Assembly (NCBI RefSeq): GCF_025717065.2
Contig: NZ_JAOVZO020000023.1
Span: forward strand, 248,001-312,000
Direction of reading: 5' to 3'
From: Tahibacter soli
Lineage (GTDB): Bacteria; Pseudomonadota; Gammaproteobacteria; Xanthomonadales; Rhodanobacteraceae
Length of the DNA: 64,000 bases
The number at the start of each line of letters is the position of its first letter. The first letter of the stretch is position 1. The position numbers and the translations under genes are program-made. Below, in pieces: positions 52,325 to 61,297 of the stretch. The notes beneath the pieces were generated by a model that was not told where the DNA came from, did not search any database, and saw only the letters and a list, made by a program, of their open reading frames with translations.

Positions 52325-52415
52325 GCACACGTATACTTAAAAGTAAACAAAAATATGCTTTTCAATATTTAAAATATAAAATTGATTAATATCAATAAGA
52401 TATTGAAGGATTCTG
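52325..52415 (-). promoter_or_regulatory. AT-rich island upstream of the peptide/radical-SAM operon
   Basis: About 80 bp of nearly pure A/T inside a GC-rich genome. It contains TTCAATAT (52361-52368) and its inverted copy ATATTGAA (52400-52407), and ATTGAT/ATCAAT arms at 52381-52386 and 52391-52396. Possible -35 (TTGAAA) and -10 (TATACT-like) elements on the minus strand are present but spacing is not ideal. Likely promoter and operator of the downstream operon. Confidence 0.55.
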
Positions 52416-52525
52416 GAATCGGCCGAAGCCGGCATTGCCGCTTGCGCGGTTTGCCGTCGGTTGTCCCGGACGACAGCTGGCCGGCGGGCCGGAAAGCGAG
52501 GGCTGGTTCGGTCGGCGCGACGGCG

Positions 52526-55357
52526 TCAAGCCGCCTGCGCGCGGCGCTCCTGGAGCAGCGGCGAGGGCAGCCGGCAGTCCGGATGCATGCGGTTGAAGCC
52601 GTGCACGGCGCCGGCGAGGCCGGTCATGAGGCCCGGCGTGAACGCCGCATGCGTCGTCGAGACGATCACGCCGCGATGTTCCTCGACCGCCGAGATCACG
52701 CGCGCGGTCGACGCGTCGCGATCGACGGCGCACCCTTCGGGGTCGAGCGCGGCGGCGCGCACGAGGAATTCCCACAGCGAGAAATCGCCGTGGCACAGCG
52801 TGTGGCTCGCGCCCCAGGTGTCGCGCGACGCCGCCGCCGCGCGGCGCAGCATCCGCAGATGGCCCGGATCGCGCGTTCGCGCGTACAGGTCGCCGGCCGC
52901 GAGGCCGATGCCGACGCTGCCGTTGCACCAGGTGTGGAACGTTTCGTCGCGCGTCCACTGGCGCCGGTCGAGCCAGTTGCCGAGCGCGGCGTCGTAGAGC
53001 GAATCCTGGAACGCGAACGCGGCATCCGACAGCGCGCGCCAGCGCGCGCGATCGGCGGCGTCGCCGGCATCGGACAGCGCCAGCCGCGCGAGCGCCCAGG
53101 CGGTGCCGGCGGCGCCGTGCGCGAATCCGCCGACCGGTTCGTCGCTGACCGTCGACGGCCAGCGCGCGCCCTGCGCGTCGACGATCGCGGTGGCTTCGAG
53201 ATAGCGCCCGGCGCGCGCCGCGAGCGCGAGCCAGCGCGCGTCGCCGGTCGCGCCGGCGAGTTCGACGAGCGGCACGATCACGCCGGCGGAACCGTCGAGG
53301 ATGTCGTAGCGCCGGTCGTCGTCGAAGCCCGTGCGTTCGAGCGCCTCGGCGCGTGCGGCGGCCTGCGCGACGAGTCCGGGCCGGTCGAGCAGGTCGTGCA
53401 GCGCGAGCCACGTCCAGATCTGTCCGCCGTGGCCGTTGAAGCCGCCGATCACGCGCGGCGGTTCGCCCGCGTCGAGCGCCTTGAGAATCCGGAGCGCGCC
53501 GTCGATCGCCGCGTCGAGTCCGGCGACGGCGTCGGCGCGGCCGCGTGCGGCTTCGGCGCGATAGCCGGCCAGCGCGACGACGACGCCGCCGAGGCCGAAA
53601 TAGATGTCGTGCTGCACCGGCTGCACGAGCCAGCCGGCGTGCGTCGTTTCCGGCGTGATCCACGTGACCGAACCGTCGCCGCCGCGCACGGCGAGGCGCA
53701 GCAGCTGCGCGACGGCGTCGGCCGCGAGCTTGCGGCGGCGCGCCTCGAGGCGCTCGGCATGCGGGTGGCGCGCGTAGTACAGCCGCAGGCGGTTGCGCTC
53801 GTCGGGCACGTCGAGGTTGCGATTGAGTTCGGTCGCGACGAGCGCGCTGCGGATCGTGAGTTCTTCGAGGTCGATGCGCATCGCGCGCCAGTCGGCGAAC
53901 GTCGCGGCGATGCGCCCCTGCGTCAGCGGCGCGACGAAGATCGGAATGTCGCCGTGGCGCAGATCGTCGATCTCCGCCGCGATCTCGCTCGCCGACGACG
54001 GCGCCACCGGCACGACCGCGGCGTTGCGCACGAACAGGTCGCGCGCGCGTTCGATGGCCGCGGCCTCGTCGTGCAGCGACGCCGGGTGCCACAGCATGCG
54101 GCCGATTTCGGCGTAGGCCTGCGTCGGCCGGCGGATATCGCGGATGCGGCAGCCCGCGAACGCGGCGAGCCGCTGTTCGAGTTCGCCGTTCGCGTCGAGG
54201 TCCTTCAGGCGCCGCGACGCGTCGATGAAGCCGTCGCTGATGCGATCCCAGTGCGCCGCGACGTTCGGTTGCGCGCTCGGATGGTTCTGCGCCGCGTTGC
54301 GGTCGACGTCGATGATCGCCACGCGCGCCCGCGTCGTGCCGGGATCGGCGATCACCGGCATGTGCACCTGCGGCTGCTGGCCCGGCAGCGCGCCGGCCGC
54401 GGATACGTCGACGCCGTGGAAACCGAGCGCCGGCGCGCGATACGGCACGATGCCGGTACGCAGCACCGAGCTTCTGATCAGCGCCTGCGCGGCGTCGTAC
54501 GCGTCGCCGTAGGTCGAAACCGGGCTCGGCGGGATCACCGAGAACAGGCTTTCGACGTCGATCACGACCGGCACCGGACCGGCCGCGATCAGGTTTTCGT
54601 GATGGATGTCGGTGCCGCCGAGCAGGCGCAGCACGGCGAGCCAGTGGCCGAGGCCGCGATAGAACCGGTCGAATTCGGCCTCGCCGTCGCAGTAGCGGTG
54701 CGCGACGAACGCGGCCCAGCCGTAGGCGCCGCGGTCGATCACGGCCGGCGCGCGAATGCGTTCGGCGTCGCCGGCGAACACGTGCGCGAGAAACGCGTCG
54801 AGCGCCGCGTCGATGCGCAGCGAACGCGGCTTGTACATCACGTCGCCGCCTTCGAACGTCACGCGCGCGACGGTCTGGCCGCCGTCGTGCAGGTCGCCCT
54901 GGCCGAGACCGAGCGCCGTCAGACGGCCGGCGGGGCGGTGCAGCAGCGCCGACAGCGCATCGCGATCGGCGACGAGGCGATCGAGCAATGCGTCGAGCGA
55001 TGCGCGTTGCCGGTCGAGCGCGCAGTGCAGGCGTTCGCGCAGCGGCGGATAGCGGCGGTCCAGGTGCGCGGCGAATTCCGGGGCCGCGGCGCGTGCGACG
55101 AACTGTGCGAACTGCGCCGCGTCGTCTCCGTCCGTCAGCTCGCCGGCACGTTTGGCGGCATGCAGTTCGAGCAGCAGCAAGCGGCTGATCTTGAGCCGCG
55201 CGTTGGCGTTCAGCGCCTCGTCGCCGGCGGCGCGGACGATCTGCGCTTCGGCGGCGTCGAGCGCGCAGGCGCCGAGGCGGGCGGCGAACGCGGCGCGCGC
55301 CTGCAGGGTGAAACCTTCGACGATGGGCGCGAAAGCGTCGTGCGTCGGTTCGGTCAT
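52526..55357 (-). CDS. lanM: Class II lanthipeptide synthetase (LanM)
   Basis: 943 residues. N-terminal DUF4135-type dehydratase/kinase part with YKPRSLRID at 175-183, GGTDIHHENLIA at 247-258 and VVIDVES at 264-270, all standard for Ser/Thr phosphorylation and elimination. C-terminal LanC-like cyclase from about 540, with GFNGHGGQIWTWLALHDL, DGSAGVIVPLVELA, GFAHGAAGTAWALARLAL, then TWCNGSVGIG (Cys811) and LCHGDFS (Cys855-His856), the three zinc ligands. All expected catalytic residues seem present, so it should dehydrate Ser/Thr and form (methyl)lanthionine rings. It lies 71 nt downstream of a Cys-rich precursor gene, separated by a strong hairpin. No LanT follows it. Confidence 0.95.
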   Translation of the reverse strand: MTEPTHDAFAPIVEGFTLQARAAFAARLGACALDAAEAQIVRAAGDEALNANARLKISRLLLLELHAAKRAGELTDGDDAAQFAQFVARAAAPEFAAHLDRRYPPLRERLHCALDRQRASLDALLDRLVADRDALSALLHRPAGRLTALGLGQGDLHDGGQTVARVTFEGGDVMYKPRSLRIDAALDAFLAHVFAGDAERIRAPAVIDRGAYGWAAFVAHRYCDGEAEFDRFYRGLGHWLAVLRLLGGTDIHHENLIAAGPVPVVIDVESLFSVIPPSPVSTYGDAYDAAQALIRSSVLRTGIVPYRAPALGFHGVDVSAAGALPGQQPQVHMPVIADPGTTRARVAIIDVDRNAAQNHPSAQPNVAAHWDRISDGFIDASRRLKDLDANGELEQRLAAFAGCRIRDIRRPTQAYAEIGRMLWHPASLHDEAAAIERARDLFVRNAAVVPVAPSSASEIAAEIDDLRHGDIPIFVAPLTQGRIAATFADWRAMRIDLEELTIRSALVATELNRNLDVPDERNRLRLYYARHPHAERLEARRRKLAADAVAQLLRLAVRGGDGSVTWITPETTHAGWLVQPVQHDIYFGLGGVVVALAGYRAEAARGRADAVAGLDAAIDGALRILKALDAGEPPRVIGGFNGHGGQIWTWLALHDLLDRPGLVAQAAARAEALERTGFDDDRRYDILDGSAGVIVPLVELAGATGDARWLALAARAGRYLEATAIVDAQGARWPSTVSDEPVGGFAHGAAGTAWALARLALSDAGDAADRARWRALSDAAFAFQDSLYDAALGNWLDRRQWTRDETFHTWCNGSVGIGLAAGDLYARTRDPGHLRMLRRAAAASRDTWGASHTLCHGDFSLWEFLVRAAALDPEGCAVDRDASTARVISAVEEHRGVIVSTTHAAFTPGLMTGLAGAVHGFNRMHPDCRLPSPLLQERRAQAA

Positions 55358-55388
55358 CGGCGCTCTGGATTCCGGCGAAGGGATTCAA

Positions 55389-55419
55389 CAGCGCGCAACA
55401 CAGGGTTCGTTGCGCGCTG
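55389..55419 (-). terminator. Perfect 11-bp hairpin between lanthipeptide precursor and lanM
   Basis: CAGCGCGCAAC (55389-55399), 9-nt loop, GTTGCGCGCTG (55409-55419), 10 nt after the precursor stop. Downstream on the minus strand comes TTGAATCC, with no strong U-tract, so it looks like a partial terminator or RNA-stabilising stem that raises precursor over LanM levels. Confidence 0.65.
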
Positions 55420-55428
55420 CGGTATCGC

Positions 55429-55620
55429 TCAGCAGCAGGCGCAGCTGCTCGGGCGGCACGAGCCGGTCGTCTGGCCGAGCGTCGTCACCATGTTGGCGGC
55501 GGCGCTGGCGCGGGTCAGGGCTTCTTCGGTGGCCACGGCGCCCTCGATGAACAGCGGGCCCGCCGGGCTGTCTTCCGAACCGCTGAGCCAGCCGGATACG
55601 ACTTCGTCGGTGTGTTGCAT
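55429..55620 (-). CDS. lanA: Class II lanthipeptide precursor, 63 aa, Cys-rich C-terminus
   Basis: AGGAGAG lies 8 nt before the ATG at 55620. Acidic leader (MQHTDEVVSGWLSGSEDSPA, then GPLFIEGAVATEEALTRASAAAN), then a core-like tail of about 19 residues, MVTTLGQTTGSCRPSSCACC, with four Thr, three Ser and four Cys, one of them C-terminal. Lanthionine formation by the adjacent LanM would give up to four rings. The tail has no clear double-Gly cleavage site; the AAA before NMVTT is a candidate. The gene is small but placed right before lanM with a strong ribosome site, which supports it. Not recognised as a known lantibiotic. Confidence 0.88.
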   Translation of the reverse strand: MQHTDEVVSGWLSGSEDSPAGPLFIEGAVATEEALTRASAAANMVTTLGQTTGSCRPSSCACC

Positions 55621-55865
55621 GGGCTTACTCTCCTGAGCTTCGTATGGGATGTCGACGGCTTGCGCCGTCGCCGAATACGCGTACGACGTATGCGCCGCTC
55701 CGCCCCGCGACCGACCGCGAGCGCATCGTCCGCTCGTGCGGAAACGTCGCGGCGATACGTTGTGCTCATAAGGTAATAACTGTCAACTGTAACTTCGCGC
55801 CAAACAAATAAACTGAACATTTACAATGTGTTCGTGTTTTGGCGTTTTGCAACAATCCATGAAGA
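55621..55865 (-). promoter_or_regulatory. Upstream region of the lanthipeptide operon
   Basis: AT-rich between about 55770 and 55855. On the minus strand it reads TTGACAGTTATTACC, a good -35 box, with several -10 candidates (TTATGA, TATCGC). It also carries ACATT-TAC-AATGT (about 55822-55834) and tandem AACTGT motifs, possible operators. No coding sequence is seen between the lanA start and the MFS stop at 55866. Confidence 0.45.
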
Positions 55866-57254
55866 TCAGCGGCCGATGTCGCGCAACCGCACGCCCTGCA
55901 TCAGTTTGCGTTCGATCTGTTCGAGCGTGACGCCCCGGGTTTCCGGCACGAACGCCCAGGTGAACGCGATGAACAGCGCATTGAGCGCCGCGTACAGCCA
56001 GAACGTCGCGGCGGCGCCGATGCTGTTGAGCAGCGTCAGGAACGTCGCGCCGACCACCATGTTCGCGATCCAGTTCGTGAACGTCGAACAGCCGACGCCG
56101 AAATCCCGGCCCTTGAGCGGCTGCACCTCGGAGCACAGCGTCCAGATCAGCGGGCCGGCGGACATCGCGAAGCCGACGATGAAGACGAGCAGCATCGATA
56201 CCGCGACCGCCTGCTCGCCGCGCGTCGTCGTGCCGAAGTACATCATCGTGCCGACGACGCCGAGGCCGACCGCCATCACGGCGAAACCCGTGTACAGGAT
56301 CGGCTTGCGGCCCCAGCGGTCGACCAGGCCGATCGCGATGAACGTCGCCAGCACGTTGGTCAGCCCGACGGCGGCCGTGAACCACATCTGCGACGCCGTG
56401 TCGTAGCCCATGCCCTGGAAGATGCGCGGCGCGTAGTACATCACGACGTTCATGCCGGTGAACTGCTGCACCAGCTGCAGCATCACGCCGAGCGCCACGG
56501 ACCGGCGAAAATCCGCATTTTCCAGAAAGAGACTCCAGCCGTGCTGCGGCGTGCGCAGCTGCTCCTCGATGTCGGCCGCTTCGCGCGCGACGACGGCCTC
56601 GTCGCCGCGCAACTGTCGCAGCACGGCGAGGGCCTCGTTCCTGCGTCCGCGCATCAGCAGCCAGCGCGGGCTGTCCGGCAGCACGAACAGGCCGAACAGG
56701 AACAGCACGCCGGGAATCGCGATGACGCCGAGCATCCAGCGCCAGCTGCCGGAATAGCTGAACGCCGTGTCGGACAGGAACGCGACGAAGATGCCGATCG
56801 TGATCATCAGCTGATACAGCGAGATCATCGCGCCGCGGCTGCCTTCCGACGCCACCTCGGCGAGGTACAGCGGCGCCGTGAACGCCGACAGGCCGATCGC
56901 GAGACCCAGCGCGAAGCGCGCGCCGATCAGGCTTTCCGGCGACCACGCCGCGCCGCACAGCAGCGAGCCCGCGACGAACAGCACGGCGCCGAGCAGCAGC
57001 GTGCGCTTGCGGCCGAGCGCGGCCGACATCCAGCCCGCGCCGGCGGCGCCGACCGCCGCGCCGAACATCATCGCGCTGACGATCCATTCGATCGTGCGGT
57101 CCGGCACGCCGAACTCGGCCTGGATGAACGTCGTCGCACCCGAAATCACGCCGATGTCGAGGCCGAACATCAGGCCGGCGAGCGCGGCGAGCACGCAGAC
57201 GAAAAACGCGGACGCGCGGGGCGCGGCGGACAGGTCGGCGGCGACGGCGTTCAT
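55866..57254 (-). CDS. MFS sugar porter (GalP/XylE/AraE type)
   Basis: 462 residues from the ATG at 57254 with AGGAG upstream; an in-frame ATG at 57281 overlaps the stop of the beta-glucosidase (ATGA), an alternative. Twelve helices, with the sugar-porter signatures GLMFGLDIGVISGA, AALGRKRTLLLGA, ARFALGLAIGLSAFTAPLYLAEVA, LVQQFTGMNVVMYYAP, VDRWGRKPILYTGF and FAWAFVPETRGVTLEQIE. The PESPR/PETKG-type motifs are PDSPRWLL and PETRGVTLE. A proton-coupled monosaccharide importer. It would take up glucose released by the beta-glucosidase encoded just upstream. Confidence 0.92.
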   Translation of the reverse strand: MNAVAADLSAAPRASAFFVCVLAALAGLMFGLDIGVISGATTFIQAEFGVPDRTIEWIVSAMMFGAAVGAAGAGWMSAALGRKRTLLLGAVLFVAGSLLCGAAWSPESLIGARFALGLAIGLSAFTAPLYLAEVASEGSRGAMISLYQLMITIGIFVAFLSDTAFSYSGSWRWMLGVIAIPGVLFLFGLFVLPDSPRWLLMRGRRNEALAVLRQLRGDEAVVAREAADIEEQLRTPQHGWSLFLENADFRRSVALGVMLQLVQQFTGMNVVMYYAPRIFQGMGYDTASQMWFTAAVGLTNVLATFIAIGLVDRWGRKPILYTGFAVMAVGLGVVGTMMYFGTTTRGEQAVAVSMLLVFIVGFAMSAGPLIWTLCSEVQPLKGRDFGVGCSTFTNWIANMVVGATFLTLLNSIGAAATFWLYAALNALFIAFTWAFVPETRGVTLEQIERKLMQGVRLRDIGR

Positions 57255-57277
57255 GGGTTTCTCCTCGATCTCGTTGT

Positions 57278-58750
57278 TCATACGACGCGATTGGCCGCGA
57301 CGACCTTCGCGTACCACTCGCCGGAGTCCTTCACGATGCGCTTGTCGCCGCGGTCGAAGTCGACGTACACGAGGCCGAAGCGCTGCGTATAGCCTTCGGC
57401 CCACTCGAAGTTGTCGAGCAGGCTCCAGCAGTGATACGCGCGTACCGGCACGCCGTCGCGGATCGCGCGCGACAGCGCGTTGAGATGCTGCCGCAGCCAG
57501 TCGATGCGCCGGGCGTCGCGCACGCGTCCCTGCGCGTCGGGGCCTTCGTTGTACGCCGCGCCGTTCTCGGCGATCTCGAGCGGCCGGCCGCCGGTGTGCG
57601 CGGCCATGTCCTTCAGGATCGCGTAGAAGCCTTGCGCGTCGATCGCCCAGCCGTTGTCGGCCTTCGCGCCGCCGCCCGCGGCCCAGTCGGCCTGCGTGTC
57701 GAGGCCCGGTACGCCGTTGCCTTCGGGCGCGTGGCGCACGATCCACGGCGAGTAGTAGTTGAGGCCGACGAAATCGAGATCAGCGCGCACGATGTCGGCG
57801 TCGCCGTCGCGCCAGCCGAGCAGCGACGCCTGCTGCGCGGACGGCAGCACGCCGTCGGGATACGCGCCCCGGAGCGCGGGGTATAGAAACCACAGATTGA
57901 GAAAACGATACCAGCGCTCGGCCGCGGCGCGGTCGGCGGCCGAATCGGTCGCCGGATTCATCGGCGCGACGTCGATCACGCCGCCGACCTTGAGCGACGC
58001 CTTGGACGCCTTCAGCGCGCGGTATGCGAGACCCTGCGCGAGATTGACCGTATGCGTCGCGCGCAGCATCGCGAGCGGGTCCTTGCGGCCCGGCGCGTGC
58101 GTGCCCTGCCAGTAGCCCACGTGCGTGAACGTCTTGGGCTCGTTGAAGATCGCGCATTGCCCGATGCGGTCGCCGAGCGCGTCGGCGACGAGCCGGACGT
58201 AGTCGGCGAACCGCTGTGCGGTGTCGCGGTTCGGCCAGCCGCCGGCGTCTTCGAGCGGTTGCGGCAGGTCCCAGTGGTACAGCGTCGGAAACGGACGGAT
58301 GCCCGCTTCGAGCGTGGCGTCGGTCAGGCGCTTGTAGTAGTCGAGGCCCTTCGCGTTCGCCGCGCCCTTGCCGCCCGGCTGCACGCGCGGCCAGGCGATC
58401 GAGTAGCGGTACGACTTCACGCCGAGGCGCTTGAGGAGCGCAATGTCTTCGCGATAGCGATGGTAGCTGTCGCACGCGACGTCGCCGTTCGCGTCGCGCT
58501 TGATCTTGCCCGGCGTGTGCGCGAAGCGGTCCCAGATCGATTCGCCGCGGCCGTCGATGTTCCATGCGCCTTCGACCTGGTACGCGGCCGTCGCCGCGCC
58601 CCAGAGGAATCCGGCCGGGAACGCGCCCTCGGCGAGGGGCGCGTCCGGCGCCTTCGCGGCGAGCGCGTCGGCGAGGCCGTCCGCGTGGCGTACCAGCATC
58701 GAGCCGCCGGCCAGCATGAGACTTGCGCGCAAGAAGTCGCGACGCTCCAT
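57278..58750 (-). CDS. GH1 beta-glucosidase, probably Tat-exported
   Basis: 490 residues. The N-terminus MERRDFLRASLMLAGGSML has the RRDFLR Tat motif and a hydrophobic helix, so the folded enzyme is probably periplasmic. GH1 features: FPAGFLWGAATAAYQVEGAW, YRYSIAWPR, TLYHWDLPQ, IFNEPKT with acid/base Glu204, GLNYYSP, and IAENGAAYNEGP with nucleophile Glu395, then YHCWSLLDNFEWAEGYTQRFGLVYV. Complete and of normal length. It would hydrolyse beta-glucosides imported by the TonB-dependent receptor; the glucose then goes to the MFS porters. Product range within GH1 is not predictable. Confidence 0.95.
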   Translation of the reverse strand: MERRDFLRASLMLAGGSMLVRHADGLADALAAKAPDAPLAEGAFPAGFLWGAATAAYQVEGAWNIDGRGESIWDRFAHTPGKIKRDANGDVACDSYHRYREDIALLKRLGVKSYRYSIAWPRVQPGGKGAANAKGLDYYKRLTDATLEAGIRPFPTLYHWDLPQPLEDAGGWPNRDTAQRFADYVRLVADALGDRIGQCAIFNEPKTFTHVGYWQGTHAPGRKDPLAMLRATHTVNLAQGLAYRALKASKASLKVGGVIDVAPMNPATDSAADRAAAERWYRFLNLWFLYPALRGAYPDGVLPSAQQASLLGWRDGDADIVRADLDFVGLNYYSPWIVRHAPEGNGVPGLDTQADWAAGGGAKADNGWAIDAQGFYAILKDMAAHTGGRPLEIAENGAAYNEGPDAQGRVRDARRIDWLRQHLNALSRAIRDGVPVRAYHCWSLLDNFEWAEGYTQRFGLVYVDFDRGDKRIVKDSGEWYAKVVAANRVV

Positions 58751-58777
58751 GGTTTCTTTCTCCAGTAGTGCCGACGC

Positions 58778-61171
58778 TTAGAAATCGACGCCGAAGTTCA
58801 CACCGAACGTGCGCGGCGCCTGGTATTGCGAGACGTAGAGGAACGCGCCGTTGCCGATCGCCGTACGGCCGGCGTTCGTGCGCACCTTCTCGTCGCTGAC
58901 GTTGTTGACGTACAGGCCGCACCACCAGCGCGCTTCGGCGGGCGAGTAGCGCAGCGAGAAATCGCCGCGGGCGTACGCGTCCTGCTTGTCGCCGTCGCCG
59001 AGGTTGAAGGGCGACAGCCAGCTTTCCGATTCGTAGTGCGCGCTGATGCGCGGCGTCAACGTGCCGCCGCCCGACAGGCGGAACAGGTGTTCGTAGACGA
59101 GCGTGAGCGACACGTCCGGCGCGTGCGCCAGATCGTTGCCGGAGACGTCGAGGCAGTTGCCGATGCCCGACTCGGGCGGGCAGGGCGGCAGGCCGCCGTA
59201 GTCGTTGCTGCCGGCGTAGCGCAGCGTGCCGAGCTTTTTCTGGAACAGCGTCGAAAACACGAGCGACACGCGGTCGGCATCGCCGAGGTTCGCGGTCAGC
59301 TCCGATTCGAAGCCGCTGACCTTCGTGCTGCCCTGCACGTTCGAGAAGCCGAGGCCGCGGCTGCCGTCGACGAACGTGATCGGCGCCGCGAGCTGGAAGT
59401 TCTTGAAGTCCTCGTAGTACAGCGCGTTGTTCCAGGTCAGGCGGCGGTCGAGAAAAGTGAACTTTGCGCCGACTTCGTAGTTCGTCAGCGTCTCGCCCTT
59501 GTACGGCACGCCGCCGTCCTGCAGGCCGCCGGATTTATAGCCGGTCGACACGCTCGCGTAGACGAACGCCTTCTCGCTCAGGTCGCCGTCGAAGCGCAGC
59601 AGCCACGTCGGCTTGTTCGCGCTGTAGCGGCCGTCGTTGATGCCCGCGGCGCCGAGGCCGAAGCCGTTCTCCGGTCCGGGCTGCACGCCCGGCGTGATCG
59701 GTATCTGCGGCACGTCCGGGTTGTACGCCCAGCCCCAGCCGCGGCCGCCGATGTTTTCCTTCCTGTCGCGCGTGTAGCGCGCGCCGGCCGTCAGTCGCCA
59801 CGCGTCGGAAAGATGCCACGTCGCCTGGCCGAAGCCGGCGTACGAGTCGACGGTCTGCTTGGGCTGGATGAACGAGCCCTGCCACGCGACGGTGCCTTGC
59901 GACGTGCCGTTGAACAGCGGGATGTCGAAGCGGATCTTGTTGTCTTCGCCGGCGTAGTACAGGCCCACGATCCAGTCGACGGCGTTCTCGCCGGTCGAGC
60001 GCAGGTTCAGTTCGTGGCTCTGGCTTTCGTAGTTCGAATAGTTCGTGCGGTCGTTCTGGTAGGTCGCGCCGGTCGCAAAGCTCGTCGGCACGAGCACGCC
60101 GCTGTCCTGGTCGTAGTCCGACCTGCCGTCGAATTTGCTCGCGCCGGCGATGTAGCTGAGCATGACGCCGTCGTTGACGACGTAGTCCATGCGGCTGCGC
60201 AATGCGTACGCGTTGCGGTCGAGGTACGGCGCGGTGTCGACCAGCGACGACCAGAATTCCTGGCCGGCGCGCGGCTGCTGCATCAGGTTCGCGTTCGGCG
60301 TGCCGCGGTCGCGGAAGTATTCGAACGAGAGGTTCCAGGTGAAGTTCTCGTTCGGCGTCCACAGCGAGCTGATGCGCGCGGCCGACTGGTCCTGCGCGTT
60401 ATATTTTTCGCCGCGCGTGACGAACAGGCCCACGTCGATCGGCTTGAACGTCGCAAGCGTGCCGCCGGAGGCGAGATAGGCCGCCTGCTGCGCCTCGAGC
60501 GACGGCAGCTGGCCGTCGGGCGACTGGAAGTCGACGTAGCCGTCGTGCTGTTCCTGCGCCAGCGCCACGCGGAACGCGAACGTCTCGCTGACCGGCACGT
60601 TGATCGCGGCGCGCGCGCCGATGTGCGCGTAGTTGCCGAATTCCAGCTTGGCATAACCGTACAAGTTGCCGAGTTCCGGTTTCGCGGTCTGGAAATTGAC
60701 CGCGCCGACCGTCGAATTGCGGCCCCACAGCGTGCCCTGCGGGCCGCGCAGCACTTCGGCCGACTCGAGGTCGAGCAGGAGGCCCGCGGCGGCCTCGGCG
60801 CGCGGCGTATAGACGCCGTCGACGAACAGCGCGACTTCGGGGTCGGCGTATTCGGTCTTCGCGCTGTCGTTGCCGATGCCGCGCATCGACAGCGTGATGA
60901 CGCCGTGGTCGCCCTGCGTCGTCGCCGAGAAGCCCGGCACCAGCGTCGTGATGTCGGCGACGGTCATGACGCGCTGCTTGTCGAGCGTATCGGCGCTGAT
61001 CGCGCTGATCGCGACCGGCGTCTTCTGCAGCGGCGTTTCGCGCTTCGTGGCGGTGACGTTGATCGTGTCGAGCGCCTGCGACGGTTCTGCATCGGCGTCC
61101 GCGGCCGACGCCGGGCCCGAGACGAGCACGGCGACGATCGCGCAGTAGAGCGCGGAATGACTGTACTTCAT
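58778..61171 (-). CDS. TonB-dependent outer-membrane receptor
   Basis: 797 residues; GGGAGGGG precedes the ATG. A signal peptide (MKYSHSALYCAIVAVLVSGPASA) is followed by a TonB-box-like region (LDTINVTATKRETPL) and a plug domain (TLDKQRVMTVADITTLVPGFSATT, LRGPQGTLWGRNSTVGAVNF). The beta-barrel ends in RTFGVNFGVDF, with a terminal Phe as required for outer-membrane insertion. Sequence style (vTATKRE, MRGIGND) is that of the iron-siderophore/FyuA-like sub-family used widely for oligosaccharide uptake in Xanthomonadales. It is divergent from a LacI gene with two operators between, hence a carbohydrate substrate, likely a beta-glucoside, is inferred. Confidence 0.93.
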   Translation of the reverse strand: MKYSHSALYCAIVAVLVSGPASAADADAEPSQALDTINVTATKRETPLQKTPVAISAISADTLDKQRVMTVADITTLVPGFSATTQGDHGVITLSMRGIGNDSAKTEYADPEVALFVDGVYTPRAEAAAGLLLDLESAEVLRGPQGTLWGRNSTVGAVNFQTAKPELGNLYGYAKLEFGNYAHIGARAAINVPVSETFAFRVALAQEQHDGYVDFQSPDGQLPSLEAQQAAYLASGGTLATFKPIDVGLFVTRGEKYNAQDQSAARISSLWTPNENFTWNLSFEYFRDRGTPNANLMQQPRAGQEFWSSLVDTAPYLDRNAYALRSRMDYVVNDGVMLSYIAGASKFDGRSDYDQDSGVLVPTSFATGATYQNDRTNYSNYESQSHELNLRSTGENAVDWIVGLYYAGEDNKIRFDIPLFNGTSQGTVAWQGSFIQPKQTVDSYAGFGQATWHLSDAWRLTAGARYTRDRKENIGGRGWGWAYNPDVPQIPITPGVQPGPENGFGLGAAGINDGRYSANKPTWLLRFDGDLSEKAFVYASVSTGYKSGGLQDGGVPYKGETLTNYEVGAKFTFLDRRLTWNNALYYEDFKNFQLAAPITFVDGSRGLGFSNVQGSTKVSGFESELTANLGDADRVSLVFSTLFQKKLGTLRYAGSNDYGGLPPCPPESGIGNCLDVSGNDLAHAPDVSLTLVYEHLFRLSGGGTLTPRISAHYESESWLSPFNLGDGDKQDAYARGDFSLRYSPAEARWWCGLYVNNVSDEKVRTNAGRTAIGNGAFLYVSQYQAPRTFGVNFGVDF

Positions 61172-61254
61172 GAGACCCCTCCCAGGATCGGTGTGGTCGC
61201 GCCGCGGCTTCTTCGCGAGCCGTCGTGCGCGTGGTGGAGGCAACAAATACTGCG

Positions 61255-61274
61255 AATTGGCAGCGCTGTCAATT
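61255..61274. promoter_or_regulatory. LacI-type operator A of the beta-glucoside locus
   Basis: AATTGGCAGCGCTGTCAATT, palindromic with one mismatched pair, centred on GCGC. Located between the divergent TonB-receptor and lacI-type genes. Confidence 0.8.
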
Positions 61275-61277
61275 GCG

Positions 61278-61297
61278 AAATGGCAGCGCTGTCATTT
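61278..61297. promoter_or_regulatory. LacI-type operator B of the beta-glucoside locus
   Basis: AAATGGCAGCGCTGTCATTT, same inner motif as operator A and one mismatched pair at the same position. Centres are 23 bp apart, about two helical turns, allowing cooperative binding by the adjacent LacI-family regulator. Confidence 0.8.
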
